A stretch of DNA of 64,000 nucleotides, taken from assembly GCA_020635675.1 (NCBI GenBank), contig JACJZJ010000004.1, positions 186,001 to 250,000 of the forward strand, written 5' to 3'. The translations under genes were made by a program, and so were the position numbers. Every line of letters begins with the position of its first letter. Within the stretch, counting starts at the first letter, position 1. Below are positions 1-8,400 of this stretch, piece by piece. The notes beneath the pieces were generated by a model. The model saw nothing but the letters and a program-made list of their open reading frames with translations, searched no databases and was not told where the DNA came from. The stretch comes from Flavobacteriales bacterium (GTDB lineage Bacteria; Bacteroidota; Bacteroidia; Flavobacteriales_F; PHOS-HE28).

Positions 1-874
1 TGCCATCACCTTCACGGTGCGGACCGGCGAGGTGCTCGGGTTCCTGGGTCCGAACGGGGCCGGGAAATCCACCACGATGAAGATGATCTGCGGTCTGTTG
101 GCTCCGGACCGTGGCACGATCGAGGTGGGTGGCCGGTCGGTGTTGGACGATCCCGGGTCCGTTCGGCGTCACATCGGCTACCTCCCGGAGAACAACCCCT
201 TGTACGAGGACATGCCCGTGCTCGACTTCCTGCGGTTCACCGCCAAGGTGCAGGGGGTCGACCGTGGAAGGACCGACGAGCGCATCCGGGAAATGGTGGA
301 TGTCTGCGGTCTGGACCCCGAGAAGCACAAGCGCATCGGAGAGTTGAGCAAGGGCTACCGCCAGCGCGTCGGGCTCGCCCAGGCGATGGTGCACGATCCG
401 GAGGTGTTGATCCTGGACGAGCCTACCAGCGGACTGGATCCGAACCAGATCGTGGAGATCCGTGAGCTGATCAAGGAAGTGGGCCGCGCGAAGACCGTCA
501 TTTTCAGCACACACATCCTGCCCGAGGTGGAGGCCACCTGCGACCGGATATTGATCATCAACAAGGGGCGCATCGTGGCGGACGGCTCACCTGAGCAGCT
601 CCGCCAGCAGGCGCAGGGGAAGGCCCTTCTGCGCGTTCGGATCGAGGACGGCGCAAGCGATGCGGTGCAAAAGGCGCTCGGTGTGTTGCCTGGGGTGACC
701 CTGGCGGATGTCGTGGTGGGGGCACAGGACCGTTTCGACCTGCAATGTGAGGCCCCCGATGGGGTCGCTCGTGAGGTGTTCCGCCTTTGTGTGGACCGTG
801 GCTGGACGCTTACCGAGCTGCGCTCCATGGGATCCAGCCTGGAGGATGTTTTCCGCGACCTGACCCTGAACTGA
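1..874 (+). CDS. gldA: ABC transporter ATP-binding protein GldA-like (5' partial)
   Basis: ATP-hydrolysing cytoplasmic subunit of an ABC-2 type system that would power the membrane partners GldF and GldG encoded next. The frame is open from base 2, so the true start lies before the window; the in-frame GTG at 17 sits within the conserved stretch leading to Walker A and is not a credible start. Walker A (GPNGAGKST), signature (LSKGYRQRVGLAQ), Walker B (VLILDEPTSGLD) and the H-loop (FSTH) are all intact. Only 6 bp separate it from gldF. The name rests on the gldF-gldG neighbourhood; similar gene sets also occur in bacteria that do not glide. Confidence 0.9.
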   Translation, partial: AITFTVRTGEVLGFLGPNGAGKSTTMKMICGLLAPDRGTIEVGGRSVLDDPGSVRRHIGYLPENNPLYEDMPVLDFLRFTAKVQGVDRGRTDERIREMVDVCGLDPEKHKRIGELSKGYRQRVGLAQAMVHDPEVLILDEPTSGLDPNQIVEIRELIKEVGRAKTVIFSTHILPEVEATCDRILIINKGRIVADGSPEQLRQQAQGKALLRVRIEDGASDAVQKALGVLPGVTLADVVVGAQDRFDLQCEAPDGVAREVFRLCVDRGWTLTELRSMGSSLEDVFRDLTLN

Positions 875-880
875 GGACCG

Positions 881-1609
881 ATGAGGAAGACCTGGACCAT
901 CGCCCTGAAAGAGCTGGCATCCTTCTTCGATTCATTGATCGCCTACATCCTGCTCGTGGTCTTTCTTGGGCTCAGCGGATTCTTCACCTGGCTCTACGGT
1001 ACGGACGTCTTCATGCGCGGCCAGGCGGACCTGAGCGCATTCTTCAACATCGCCTATTGGACGCTGTTCTTCTTCATACCGGCGCTGACGATGCGATCGC
1101 TCGCCGAAGAGCGCAGGAGCGGCACGCTGGACCTGCTGTTGACGAAGGCCCTGACCGACCAACAGGTGGTCCTTGGCAAATTCCTGGCGAGCCTGCTGCT
1201 CATCGCGGTGGCGTTGCTGTGTTCCCTGCCCTACTATTTCACGATCGCCAGCATCGGGAACATCGACCATGGAGCGGTGATCGGCGGATACATGGCGCTT
1301 CTGCTCATGAGCGCGGCCTACACCGGCATCGGCATCTATGCGAGCAGCATCACCAACAACCAGATCGTGGCCTTCCTTCTGGCGCTGATGATCGGATCGC
1401 TCTTTCACATCCTGTTCCAAGTGATGGCCTCCAACTTCACGGGAACGATCGGAAGTGTGCTGGACTTCCTCAGTACGGGTCAGCACTTCGACTCGATGTC
1501 CCGCGGGGTGGTGGACAGTCGTGATGTGATCTACTTCCTGAGCATCGCCCTCGCCGGCCTGGTGATGGCCGAATTCAACCTGGCGAAACGCTCGTTCACT
1601 GGCAAATGA
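881..1609 (+). CDS. gldF: ABC-2 type transporter permease GldF-like
   Basis: Integral membrane permease of 242 aa with about six hydrophobic segments, for example LIAYILLVVFLGLSGFF near residue 20 and a run near residue 105. The motif EERRSGTLDLLLTKAL around residues 75-90 is typical of ABC-2 permeases, where it couples to the ATPase. It sits between gldA and gldG with gaps of 6 and 10 bp, so the three are almost certainly one transcript. In Flavobacterium, GldA, GldF and GldG form a complex tied to gliding motility; whether this organism glides cannot be told from the window. Confidence 0.88.
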   Translation: MRKTWTIALKELASFFDSLIAYILLVVFLGLSGFFTWLYGTDVFMRGQADLSAFFNIAYWTLFFFIPALTMRSLAEERRSGTLDLLLTKALTDQQVVLGKFLASLLLIAVALLCSLPYYFTIASIGNIDHGAVIGGYMALLLMSAAYTGIGIYASSITNNQIVAFLLALMIGSLFHILFQVMASNFTGTIGSVLDFLSTGQHFDSMSRGVVDSRDVIYFLSIALAGLVMAEFNLAKRSFTGK

Positions 1610-1619
1610 TGTCGCGACC

Positions 1620-3137
1620 ATGAGATCCCGGCAACAGGTCGTCCGCCTCGCACTTCTTTTCACCACAGCACTGGTGCTGGTCAACGTGCTCGGCACGCGC
1701 TATCGCATACGCTGGGACCTGACCAGTGACAAGCGCTACACCCTGAGCAAGGCGACGCTCGAGATGCTTGACGAGCTGCCGGAGGCGGTGACCGTTTCGG
1801 CCTATTTCACCGAAGACCTGCCACCGGACCTGGCGGTGACCCGCGATGAGTTCCAGGACCTGCTGATCGAATATGCGCAGCGCTCCCAGGGCAGAGTGGT
1901 GTACGAGTTCGTCGACCCCAACAGTGCGGACTCGCTGGAACAGCAGGCACTACAGAACGGCATTCGCCCGCTCCTGGTGAACACCCGTGAAAAGGACAAG
2001 GCCCAGCAGATGAAGGCATACATGGGTGCCGTGGTGCGCATGGGTGACCAGACGGCATCGATCCCCGTCGTGCAGCGCGGTTCAGCGCTGGAATGGGAGC
2101 TCAGTTCGCGCATCAAACAGGTGAGCGTGACGGACAAGCCCACGGTGGGCATCCTGCAAGGCCATGGTGAGCCCTCGGTGAACGAACTGGGGCAATTCGA
2201 ACTCGGATTGAGCGTGCTCTACAACATCGAACCGATGGCGATCTATGACACGCTGCCGATCCATGGACGGTTCAACACGATCGTGATCATCGATCCGAAG
2301 GACACCATCCCGCCCGCACAGCTCCAGCGTCTGGAGGGGTTCATGGCCAAGGGTCATGGGGTCGTGCTCGCATGTTCCGAAGTGCAGAGCGACCTGCAGA
2401 ACTCCCCCACTGCCGAGATCAAGGATGCCGGCCTGAACGCATGGCTGCAACGGTTCGGCGTGCGGTTCACCCCGAAGGTGATCACGGATGCCAGTTGCGG
2501 ACAGGTGCAGGTGATGCAACGTCGCGGCTTCTTCAACATGCAGACGGCCATCGCGTTCCCGTATTTCCCACTGATCACGCACTTCGCGGACCACCCGGCG
2601 AGTGCCGGTCTTGACGCGGTGGTGTTCCAGTTCGCCACACCCATCGAGACCACCGGTGACAGCGCCTACACCATCACCCCCCTGTTGACGACCTCGGACA
2701 AGAGCAACGCGCTTGCGTCCCCGGTGTACATCGACATCCAGAAGCAATGGACCGACGCGGACTTCCCGATGGGGGAACAGACCATGGGCGTGGCTCTGGA
2801 GGGTCCCTTCGGCGGTGGTCCCGGGGCGAAGATGGTGGTGTTCAGCAATGGCAACTTCGCCGTCAACGGCCAGGGACAGGACCAATTGAACCCGGACAAT
2901 GTGAACCTGCTGGTGAACGCCGTGGACTGGGTCACCGACAGGACCGGGCTCATCGAACTGCGGAACAAGGGCGTCGACTACCGTCCGCTGGACGAGCTGT
3001 CCGATGCTAAGCGGACCTCCCTGAAGTGGTTGAACCTCCTGCTGCCCATCGCGCTCGTGATCGGGATCGGGCTGGTACGCGCGAACTGGCGTCGCCGCCA
3101 ACGCAATGAACGCATGACGCCGGGCCATGTGGAATAG
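1620..3137 (+). CDS. gldG: Gliding-associated ABC auxiliary protein GldG-like
   Basis: A 505-aa protein anchored by an N-terminal membrane segment (LALLFTTALVLVNVLG) and a C-terminal one (LNLLLPIALVIGIGLV), with a large extracytoplasmic ABC_transp_aux-type domain between them. The N-terminal region RWDLTSDKRYTLSKAT is the hallmark opening of this family. It follows gldF by 10 bp and overlaps the next start by 11 bp, supporting translational coupling. Family members are treated as the auxiliary component of the GldA/GldF transporter. The large antisense frames over this gene are compositional shadows. Confidence 0.88.
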   Translation: MRSRQQVVRLALLFTTALVLVNVLGTRYRIRWDLTSDKRYTLSKATLEMLDELPEAVTVSAYFTEDLPPDLAVTRDEFQDLLIEYAQRSQGRVVYEFVDPNSADSLEQQALQNGIRPLLVNTREKDKAQQMKAYMGAVVRMGDQTASIPVVQRGSALEWELSSRIKQVSVTDKPTVGILQGHGEPSVNELGQFELGLSVLYNIEPMAIYDTLPIHGRFNTIVIIDPKDTIPPAQLQRLEGFMAKGHGVVLACSEVQSDLQNSPTAEIKDAGLNAWLQRFGVRFTPKVITDASCGQVQVMQRRGFFNMQTAIAFPYFPLITHFADHPASAGLDAVVFQFATPIETTGDSAYTITPLLTTSDKSNALASPVYIDIQKQWTDADFPMGEQTMGVALEGPFGGGPGAKMVVFSNGNFAVNGQGQDQLNPDNVNLLVNAVDWVTDRTGLIELRNKGVDYRPLDELSDAKRTSLKWLNLLLPIALVIGIGLVRANWRRRQRNERMTPGHVE

Positions 3138-4062
3138 ATCCAGCACGAAGGCATTGATGATCGTGGTGGCGGTGCTGGCCATCATCTATGCCGTATCCTT
3201 CCTCTGGAGCCCGCGAGCGCGTGTCCGCACGTTCCGTGATACCGTGATCACGCTCGATACCGCCGCGGTCACTTCCTTCACCCTCAGCCCTCCGAGCACG
3301 GGCCATCAGGAACTGCTCTTCAAACGGGACGATCATGGCTGGACGATGACCTACGATGGCCACGTTTTCTCCGCGGACCAGGAGAAGGTCCGTGAATTCC
3401 TTGCCCCGTTCGTTCGCATGCGCCCGAAGCGGATGGTGGGTGGCCTGGACCTGGTACGCGATCGCTATGGCTTCGTGGACAGTGCGCGGACCGACCTCCA
3501 TTTCGACCTGGTGAACGGTGTCCAGGAAAGCCTGAACATCGGTCGCAATACGTTCTCGCCCGGCGATGTGGGCATGTGGTCCTATGTGAACCTGGACGGC
3601 GACAGGGACGTATTCGCCGTGGAGAGCACGACTTCCATGCTGGCCGCACAGGTCCCCAACGAATGGCGGCCACGGACGCTAGTGAGCGGAGACCCTTCGG
3701 ACTTCCAAAAGCTGACCTTCCGCTCAAGCACCGATACCAGTTACGTACTGGAGCGCGACAGCACCGTATGGACGGTCGATGGCGCACCGGCCGACGAGGG
3801 GAAAGTGAGTTCGTACCTCTCCGGCCTCGCGCGTGCAAAGGCGCAGAGCTTCGCCGACACCGTGGACGTCTCCGGACGCACTCCGACGCATCAACTCGAG
3901 CTCATCGACCGTTCACGGCCCGATCCGATCGAGGTGAACGTGTATCCCACCGTGGGCGGATTCGTAGTGACCAGCAGTCTGAATCCGGGCAACGTCATGC
4001 ACTTCGACATGACCCGGGAGCTGCCGCGGATGTTCCGCAGCCGGTCCTATTGGACGCCCTGA
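3127..4062 (+). CDS. DUF4340 domain-containing protein
   Basis: A 311-aa protein with one N-terminal membrane helix (ALMIVVAVLAIIYAVSFLW) and an otherwise soluble extracytoplasmic part, matching the DUF4340 pattern of two repeated beta-rich halves. DUF4340 genes commonly follow ABC ATPase, permease and ABC_transp_aux genes across bacteria, and this one overlaps gldG by 11 bp in the same order. Its biochemical role is unknown; an accessory or periplasmic component of the ABC complex is the simplest inference. It ends the operon, followed by a 117-bp gap before the next start. Confidence 0.8.
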   Translation: MWNRSSTKALMIVVAVLAIIYAVSFLWSPRARVRTFRDTVITLDTAAVTSFTLSPPSTGHQELLFKRDDHGWTMTYDGHVFSADQEKVREFLAPFVRMRPKRMVGGLDLVRDRYGFVDSARTDLHFDLVNGVQESLNIGRNTFSPGDVGMWSYVNLDGDRDVFAVESTTSMLAAQVPNEWRPRTLVSGDPSDFQKLTFRSSTDTSYVLERDSTVWTVDGAPADEGKVSSYLSGLARAKAQSFADTVDVSGRTPTHQLELIDRSRPDPIEVNVYPTVGGFVVTSSLNPGNVMHFDMTRELPRMFRSRSYWTP

Positions 4063-4132
4063 GCCGAGTCGCCAACAAGGCGCTGTCGGCTCTGCGCCCA
4101 TCGCGATCCGCATGAGTGACGTTCCTGCTCTT

Positions 4133-4140
4133 CACCTTTG
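4133..4140 (+). promoter_or_regulatory. Candidate -7 element CACCTTTG
   Basis: Seven of eight bases match the Bacteroidota -7 consensus TAnnTTTG. It lies 39 bp before the ATG of the first gene of the amidoligase operon and no other candidate is nearer. No clear -33 element is visible, so this is tentative. Confidence 0.3.
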
Positions 4141-4179
4141 CACCGGCGACCGGTCCGGTCCCCGTCCCATCCACCGTGC

Positions 4180-4887
4180 ATGCGCCCCATCCGCATCCTT
4201 CCCCAGCCGGACGACAGCACGTGCGGACCCACGGCCCTGCATGCCGTCTACGGTTACTTGGGACTGGACCTTTCGCTCGACCGGGTGATCCGCGAAGTGC
4301 ACCACCTTGAGGACGGCGGCACCCTCGCCGTATACCTGGGGCTGCACGCCTTGAAGAACGGTTTCCAAGCGCGCATTCACAGCTACAACCTCCGGGTGTT
4401 CGACCCCTCCTGGGATGGGATCCCCACCGAAGAACTACGGGCCAAACTGCTGGCCCAATTGCGTGTCAAGGATGGCAAAAAGCTGCGCACGGCCAGCCTG
4501 GCCTATTCCCGGTTCCTCAAGCTGGGTGGCGAGATCCGGTTCGATGACCCGACCCCGGCACTTTTCCGGGGGTATTTCCAAGCCGGACTTCCCGTGCTGG
4601 CCGGACTGAGCGCCACATACTTGTACCGAAGCAGGCGCGAACGGACGAACGATCGGGGGCAGAGCGTATTTGATGACCTGAAAGGTCGACCGATGGGTCA
4701 CTTCGTGGTGCTTGGGGGGATGGATGGCGACCAGGTGCTCATCGCCGATCCGTATCGCGACAATCCGTACAGCGCCGACCATCGCTATCAGGTACACGTG
4801 GGTCGACTCATCAATTCGATCATGCTCGGTATCGTGACCTACGATGCCAACATCCTTGTGATCTCCAGAGGAACATCGCTGCCATGA
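4180..4887 (+). CDS. C39-like papain-fold cysteine peptidase
   Basis: A 235-aa protein with the N-terminal motif QPDDSTCGPTAL: Gln9 fits the oxyanion position and Cys15 the nucleophile. GHFVVLGG (His174) and VLIADPYRDNP (Asp190) complete a C39/papain-like Cys-His-Asp arrangement. No signal peptide or transport domain is present, so it is a stand-alone cytoplasmic peptidase or amidase, not a bacteriocin exporter. The ATG at 4180 is chosen because it places the Gln/Cys motif at the family's usual N-terminal position. Its stop overlaps the RimK-like gene (ATGA, 4884-4887). The substrate is unknown; the context suggests cleavage of a peptide made or modified by the next two ligases. Confidence 0.75.
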   Translation: MRPIRILPQPDDSTCGPTALHAVYGYLGLDLSLDRVIREVHHLEDGGTLAVYLGLHALKNGFQARIHSYNLRVFDPSWDGIPTEELRAKLLAQLRVKDGKKLRTASLAYSRFLKLGGEIRFDDPTPALFRGYFQAGLPVLAGLSATYLYRSRRERTNDRGQSVFDDLKGRPMGHFVVLGGMDGDQVLIADPYRDNPYSADHRYQVHVGRLINSIMLGIVTYDANILVISRGTSLP

Positions 4888-6359
4888 GGAAGATCATCGT
4901 GCTGCACGACCCCCGGGAATGGGTCTTCGACATAAAGGATGTGGAGGTGATCTCCTCGCAAGCCTACCTCACGGACCCTCGGTTCGCGGAAGGCGGCAAG
5001 GCGCGTGTGTTCAACCTCGCCAACAGCTACACCTATCAAAGCCGGGGGTACTATGTCAGCCTGCTGGCTGAAGCCCGTGGCCAAAAAGTGATCCCGGACG
5101 CCAAAACGATCATCGATCTAAGGTCGCCAAGCCTGGTGAAAGTCCTCTCCCGCGACCTTGAGGGATCGATCCAACAGCACCTGGCCCACAAGACCAAGGA
5201 CCGGTTCGAACTGAGCATCTACTTCGGCCGCAATGTGAACCGCCGGTACGACCGGCTGGCCCGTGAGCTGTACAAGGTGTTCCAGGCCCCCCTGCTGCGG
5301 GCCCGCTTCGGCCGGAACGCGGAGCACTGGGAGCTCCGGTCCGTTCGACCTATTCCATACAACGAGATCCCCGACGAGCACCTGCCGTACCTGCGCAGGT
5401 TCGCTGTGGAGTACTTCGCGAAGAAGCGGTACGACAGGGCACGCACGGACCGAAGCCGATATGACCTGGCCATCCTGGTGAACCCCGAGGACAAGGCAGC
5501 ACCGTCGAACAAGCGGGCCATCGTCCTGTTCCGGCAGGCCGCCGAACGCATGGGGTTCGCGGTGGACATCCTGGGGCCGAACGACATCGATCGTGTCGGC
5601 GAATACGATGCCCTGCTCATCCGAGAGAACACCCGTGTGAACGACCACACTTATCGCTTCGCAAGGAAAGCCCAAAGCGAAGGATTGGCGGTCATCGATG
5701 CGCCGGACTCCATACTGAAATGCAACAACAAGGTCTTCCTCGCGGAAGTGATGACCGCGGCGAGCGTTCCTGCTCCGCGCACTCTGGTGGTGCATTCTGA
5801 GAACCGGAACGAGGTGGTCGAACGCTTCGGGCTCCCCGTGGTCCTGAAGCTTCCTGATAGCACCTTCAGCATGGGCGTTGTGAAGGCCAGAACGGCGGAG
5901 GAACTGCGCAACGAACTCGACAAGGTGCTTGATGTGTCCGACCTGGTCATCGCGCAGGAGTACATGCCGAGTGATTTCGACTGGCGCATCGGCGTGCTCG
6001 ACGGACGGCCGCTCTATGCTTGCCAATATTTCATGGCGCGCGGACACTGGCAGATCTACAACTGGAGCAGCAGCACCAAGAGGGACCGGACCGGAGATTT
6101 CAAGACGATGCCCGTGGACCAGGCACCGCAGGCGATCGTGGACGCCGCGCTGCAGGCCGTGCTGGCGATCGTGGGGCCAAAGGGGCTGTTCGGTGTCGAT
6201 ATCAAGGAGGTCGGAGGCAGACCCTACGTGATCGAGGTGAACGAATGTCCGAACATCGACCACGGCGTGGAGGACGAGGTGATGGGACCCGCTCTGTACG
6301 AGGCCGTCATCGGATCACTGCTCAAGGACATCGAACGCAAGATCGGCATCAGCACATGA
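4884..6359 (+). CDS. RimK-like ATP-grasp ligase with N-terminal accessory domain
   Basis: A 491-aa protein. Residues 1 to about 200 form the N-terminal module found in long RimK-like proteins. Residues 270-490 form an ATP-grasp domain with LPVVLKLPDSTFSMGV for nucleotide binding and FGVDIKEVGGRPYVIEVNE carrying the metal-binding Asp/Glu/Asn. Such enzymes join a carboxylate to an amine with ATP, for example adding Glu residues to a peptide. It is much longer than the roughly 300-aa ribosomal RimK, so S6 glutamylation should not be assumed. ATGA overlaps at both ends (4884 and 6356) couple it to the peptidase and the GCS2 gene. Confidence 0.85.
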   Translation: MRKIIVLHDPREWVFDIKDVEVISSQAYLTDPRFAEGGKARVFNLANSYTYQSRGYYVSLLAEARGQKVIPDAKTIIDLRSPSLVKVLSRDLEGSIQQHLAHKTKDRFELSIYFGRNVNRRYDRLARELYKVFQAPLLRARFGRNAEHWELRSVRPIPYNEIPDEHLPYLRRFAVEYFAKKRYDRARTDRSRYDLAILVNPEDKAAPSNKRAIVLFRQAAERMGFAVDILGPNDIDRVGEYDALLIRENTRVNDHTYRFARKAQSEGLAVIDAPDSILKCNNKVFLAEVMTAASVPAPRTLVVHSENRNEVVERFGLPVVLKLPDSTFSMGVVKARTAEELRNELDKVLDVSDLVIAQEYMPSDFDWRIGVLDGRPLYACQYFMARGHWQIYNWSSSTKRDRTGDFKTMPVDQAPQAIVDAALQAVLAIVGPKGLFGVDIKEVGGRPYVIEVNECPNIDHGVEDEVMGPALYEAVIGSLLKDIERKIGIST

Positions 6360-7591
6360 GCGAACGAAGGAAATACCGACTGTTCGAGGTCACCGGTATC
6401 GAGCTGGAATACATGGTGGTGGAACGTGGCACGCTCCGGGTGCTCCCCATGGTGGACCGGCTTTTCAAGGACGTCGCCGGTCGCGTGGTCAGTGATGTGG
6501 CGCGCGGAGCTATCGAATGGAGCAATGAATTGGTGAGCCATGTGCTCGAGCTTAAGACCGCACGGCCGACAGGACGCATCGCGAGCGCAGGGCCGGCCTT
6601 CGCCCGCGAAGTGCACTACATAAATGCGGCCTTGGAAAAGCACAATGCGATGCTCCTGCCCACGGCCGCGCATCCGCTCATGGACCCGTACACCGAGACG
6701 GTGATCTGGCCGCATGCACACAACGAGGTCTACGCGCTCTACAACAGCATCTTCGACTGCCGGGGGCATGGCTGGAGCAACCTGCAAAGCACGCACCTGA
6801 ACCTTCCGTTCGCGAACGATGAGGAGTTCGGAAAGCTGCACGCCGCCGTCCGACTGGTATTGCCGCTCATTCCCGCCCTGGCGGCCAGTTCGCCGATCCT
6901 GGACGGCAGGCCGACCGGATACATGGACAGCCGCATGGAGGCCTATCTGCATCATCAGGAACGACTTCCGGAGCTGATGGGCTCCCTGATCCCCGAAGCC
7001 GTGTTCTCCCAGGAGGAATACTACCGCGTGGTCTTCGATCCGATCGGCAGAGCGCTGGCCCCGTTCGACACTGCGCATGTCATGGACCATCATTTCGCCA
7101 ACTCCAGGGGTGCGATCGCCCGGTTCGACCGGGGCGCCATCGAATTGCGGGTGATCGATATCCAGGAATGTCCTGCCGCGGACCTGGCCATCGCGGAACT
7201 GATCGTGGCGGTGGTCAAGGCGCTGGTGAACGGTCGTTGGGTGAGCACCTATCTTCAACGGGCCTGGCACGAAGCGGACCTGCTCGCGGTGTTCATGCGG
7301 ACGATCAAGGATGCGGGCAAGGCCGTGATCCCCCATAAGGATTTCCTCGTGATGTTCGGTGTTATGGATGCCGATCGCATGCCCGCGCAGAAGCTGTGGG
7401 AGCACCTTTTCCGGGAGCTGGGCGGTCAGCTCAGCCCCGGCGCGCGAAAGGTGATCGCGCATATACTGGAGCATGGCAGCCTGGCCCAGCGCATCATGAA
7501 GCGGGTCGGCAGGGCCCCTTCACGAGAAGGGATCATCAAGGTCTATGCACGCCTGGCGGACCACCTGGAACGCAATGAGCCCTTTGCATGA
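6356..7591 (+). CDS. GCS2-type carboxylate-amine ligase
   Basis: A 411-aa member of the glutamate-cysteine ligase (GCS2/YbdK) superfamily, shown by the N-terminal GIELEYMVVE motif, STHLNLPFANDEEF near residue 145 and the Arg-rich segment DSRMEAYLHH. These enzymes use ATP to join an amino acid's carboxylate to an amine. ATG at 6356 overlaps the RimK-like stop (ATGA) and opens directly into the conserved domain; longer starts would overlap the upstream gene deeply. The pairing with an ATP-grasp ligase suggests two successive amide-bond-forming steps. The substrate cannot be named from the sequence. Confidence 0.82.
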   Translation: MSERRKYRLFEVTGIELEYMVVERGTLRVLPMVDRLFKDVAGRVVSDVARGAIEWSNELVSHVLELKTARPTGRIASAGPAFAREVHYINAALEKHNAMLLPTAAHPLMDPYTETVIWPHAHNEVYALYNSIFDCRGHGWSNLQSTHLNLPFANDEEFGKLHAAVRLVLPLIPALAASSPILDGRPTGYMDSRMEAYLHHQERLPELMGSLIPEAVFSQEEYYRVVFDPIGRALAPFDTAHVMDHHFANSRGAIARFDRGAIELRVIDIQECPAADLAIAELIVAVVKALVNGRWVSTYLQRAWHEADLLAVFMRTIKDAGKAVIPHKDFLVMFGVMDADRMPAQKLWEHLFRELGGQLSPGARKVIAHILEHGSLAQRIMKRVGRAPSREGIIKVYARLADHLERNEPFA

Positions 7592-8286
7592 CGCTGCTCC
7601 TGCTGACCTGTGAGCACGGCGGTCATGACGTCCCCTCCGCATACCGGCATTTGTTCCTAGGAAGGAAGGAATTGCTCCGATCGCATCGGGGTTGGGATCC
7701 CGGTGCGCTTGGCCTGTACAGGGCATTGCGACACCATGCAGCCGGTGCGTTCCATTCCACGACCACGCGGCTCCTCGTCGAATTGAACCGATCACCCCAT
7801 CATCCACGCCTGTTCTCCGACATGACGAGGTCACTGCCCCCGAGCATCCGGGCATCGATCCTTCGGGATCACTATGACCCTTACAGGCGACAGGTCGCGG
7901 AATTCATCGATGGGCACATACGACACGGCGAACGGGTCCTCCACATCTCCGTTCATTCGTTCACGCCCGTTCTTCACGGCGTTGCACGCGTGATGGATAT
8001 CGGGCTGCTCTATGACCCGTCGCGCCGCACGGAGGCCCGGTTCGGGCAACATTGGGCGGAAGCGATCCGCGACCAATGCCCGGGGCTCCGCGTCCGGATG
8101 AACGCACCGTACAGGGGTATCTCGGACGGCTTGACCACGGCACTTCGTCGCAAGTATCGCCACCGCTACGTCGGAATGGAACTGGAAGTGAACCAGGAAC
8201 ACACGGTGCAGGGCGGAGCGCGAATGAGCGCGGCCATCACCGAATGCCTCGATCGATCCCTCCAGGAGGTCCTGGCCTCCTTCTGA
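7588..8286 (+). CDS. N-formylglutamate amidohydrolase family protein
   Basis: A 232-aa protein with the family motifs TCEHGGHDVP at the N-terminus, VELNRSPHHPRLFSD around residues 70-85 and HISVHSFTPVL near residue 125, the His and Glu residues being expected metal and catalytic ligands. Classical members release formate from N-formylglutamate in histidine degradation, but no hut genes are nearby. Here it is the last gene of the four-gene ATGA-coupled operon (overlap 7588-7591), so it more likely removes a small acyl or amino-acid group from the operon's peptide product. Confidence 0.82.
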   Translation: MTLLLLTCEHGGHDVPSAYRHLFLGRKELLRSHRGWDPGALGLYRALRHHAAGAFHSTTTRLLVELNRSPHHPRLFSDMTRSLPPSIRASILRDHYDPYRRQVAEFIDGHIRHGERVLHISVHSFTPVLHGVARVMDIGLLYDPSRRTEARFGQHWAEAIRDQCPGLRVRMNAPYRGISDGLTTALRRKYRHRYVGMELEVNQEHTVQGGARMSAAITECLDRSLQEVLASF

Positions 8287-8400
8287 CGCGGGTCCTGGGC
8301 GATCATCCATCCCTTTTCGGAGCCAGTGGAAGGCGACCGGTCGAATGTCCCGAACCATGGCACGTTGAACGCGTAACCCCGAAGAACGATCCCCGCTGCC

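Noticed and set aside
2082..3185. 367-codon minus-strand frame over gldG.
   Set aside because: GldG on the plus strand has both membrane anchors and the family opening motif; the antisense frame shows no features.
4884..6359. RimK-like protein considered as ribosomal S6 glutamate ligase.
   Set aside because: It is about 190 residues longer than RimK, with an extra N-terminal module, and is not near ribosomal genes.
7588..8286. N-formylglutamate amidohydrolase considered as HutG of histidine degradation.
   Set aside because: No hut genes adjoin it and it is ATGA-coupled to two ligases and a peptidase, so the operon context points elsewhere.
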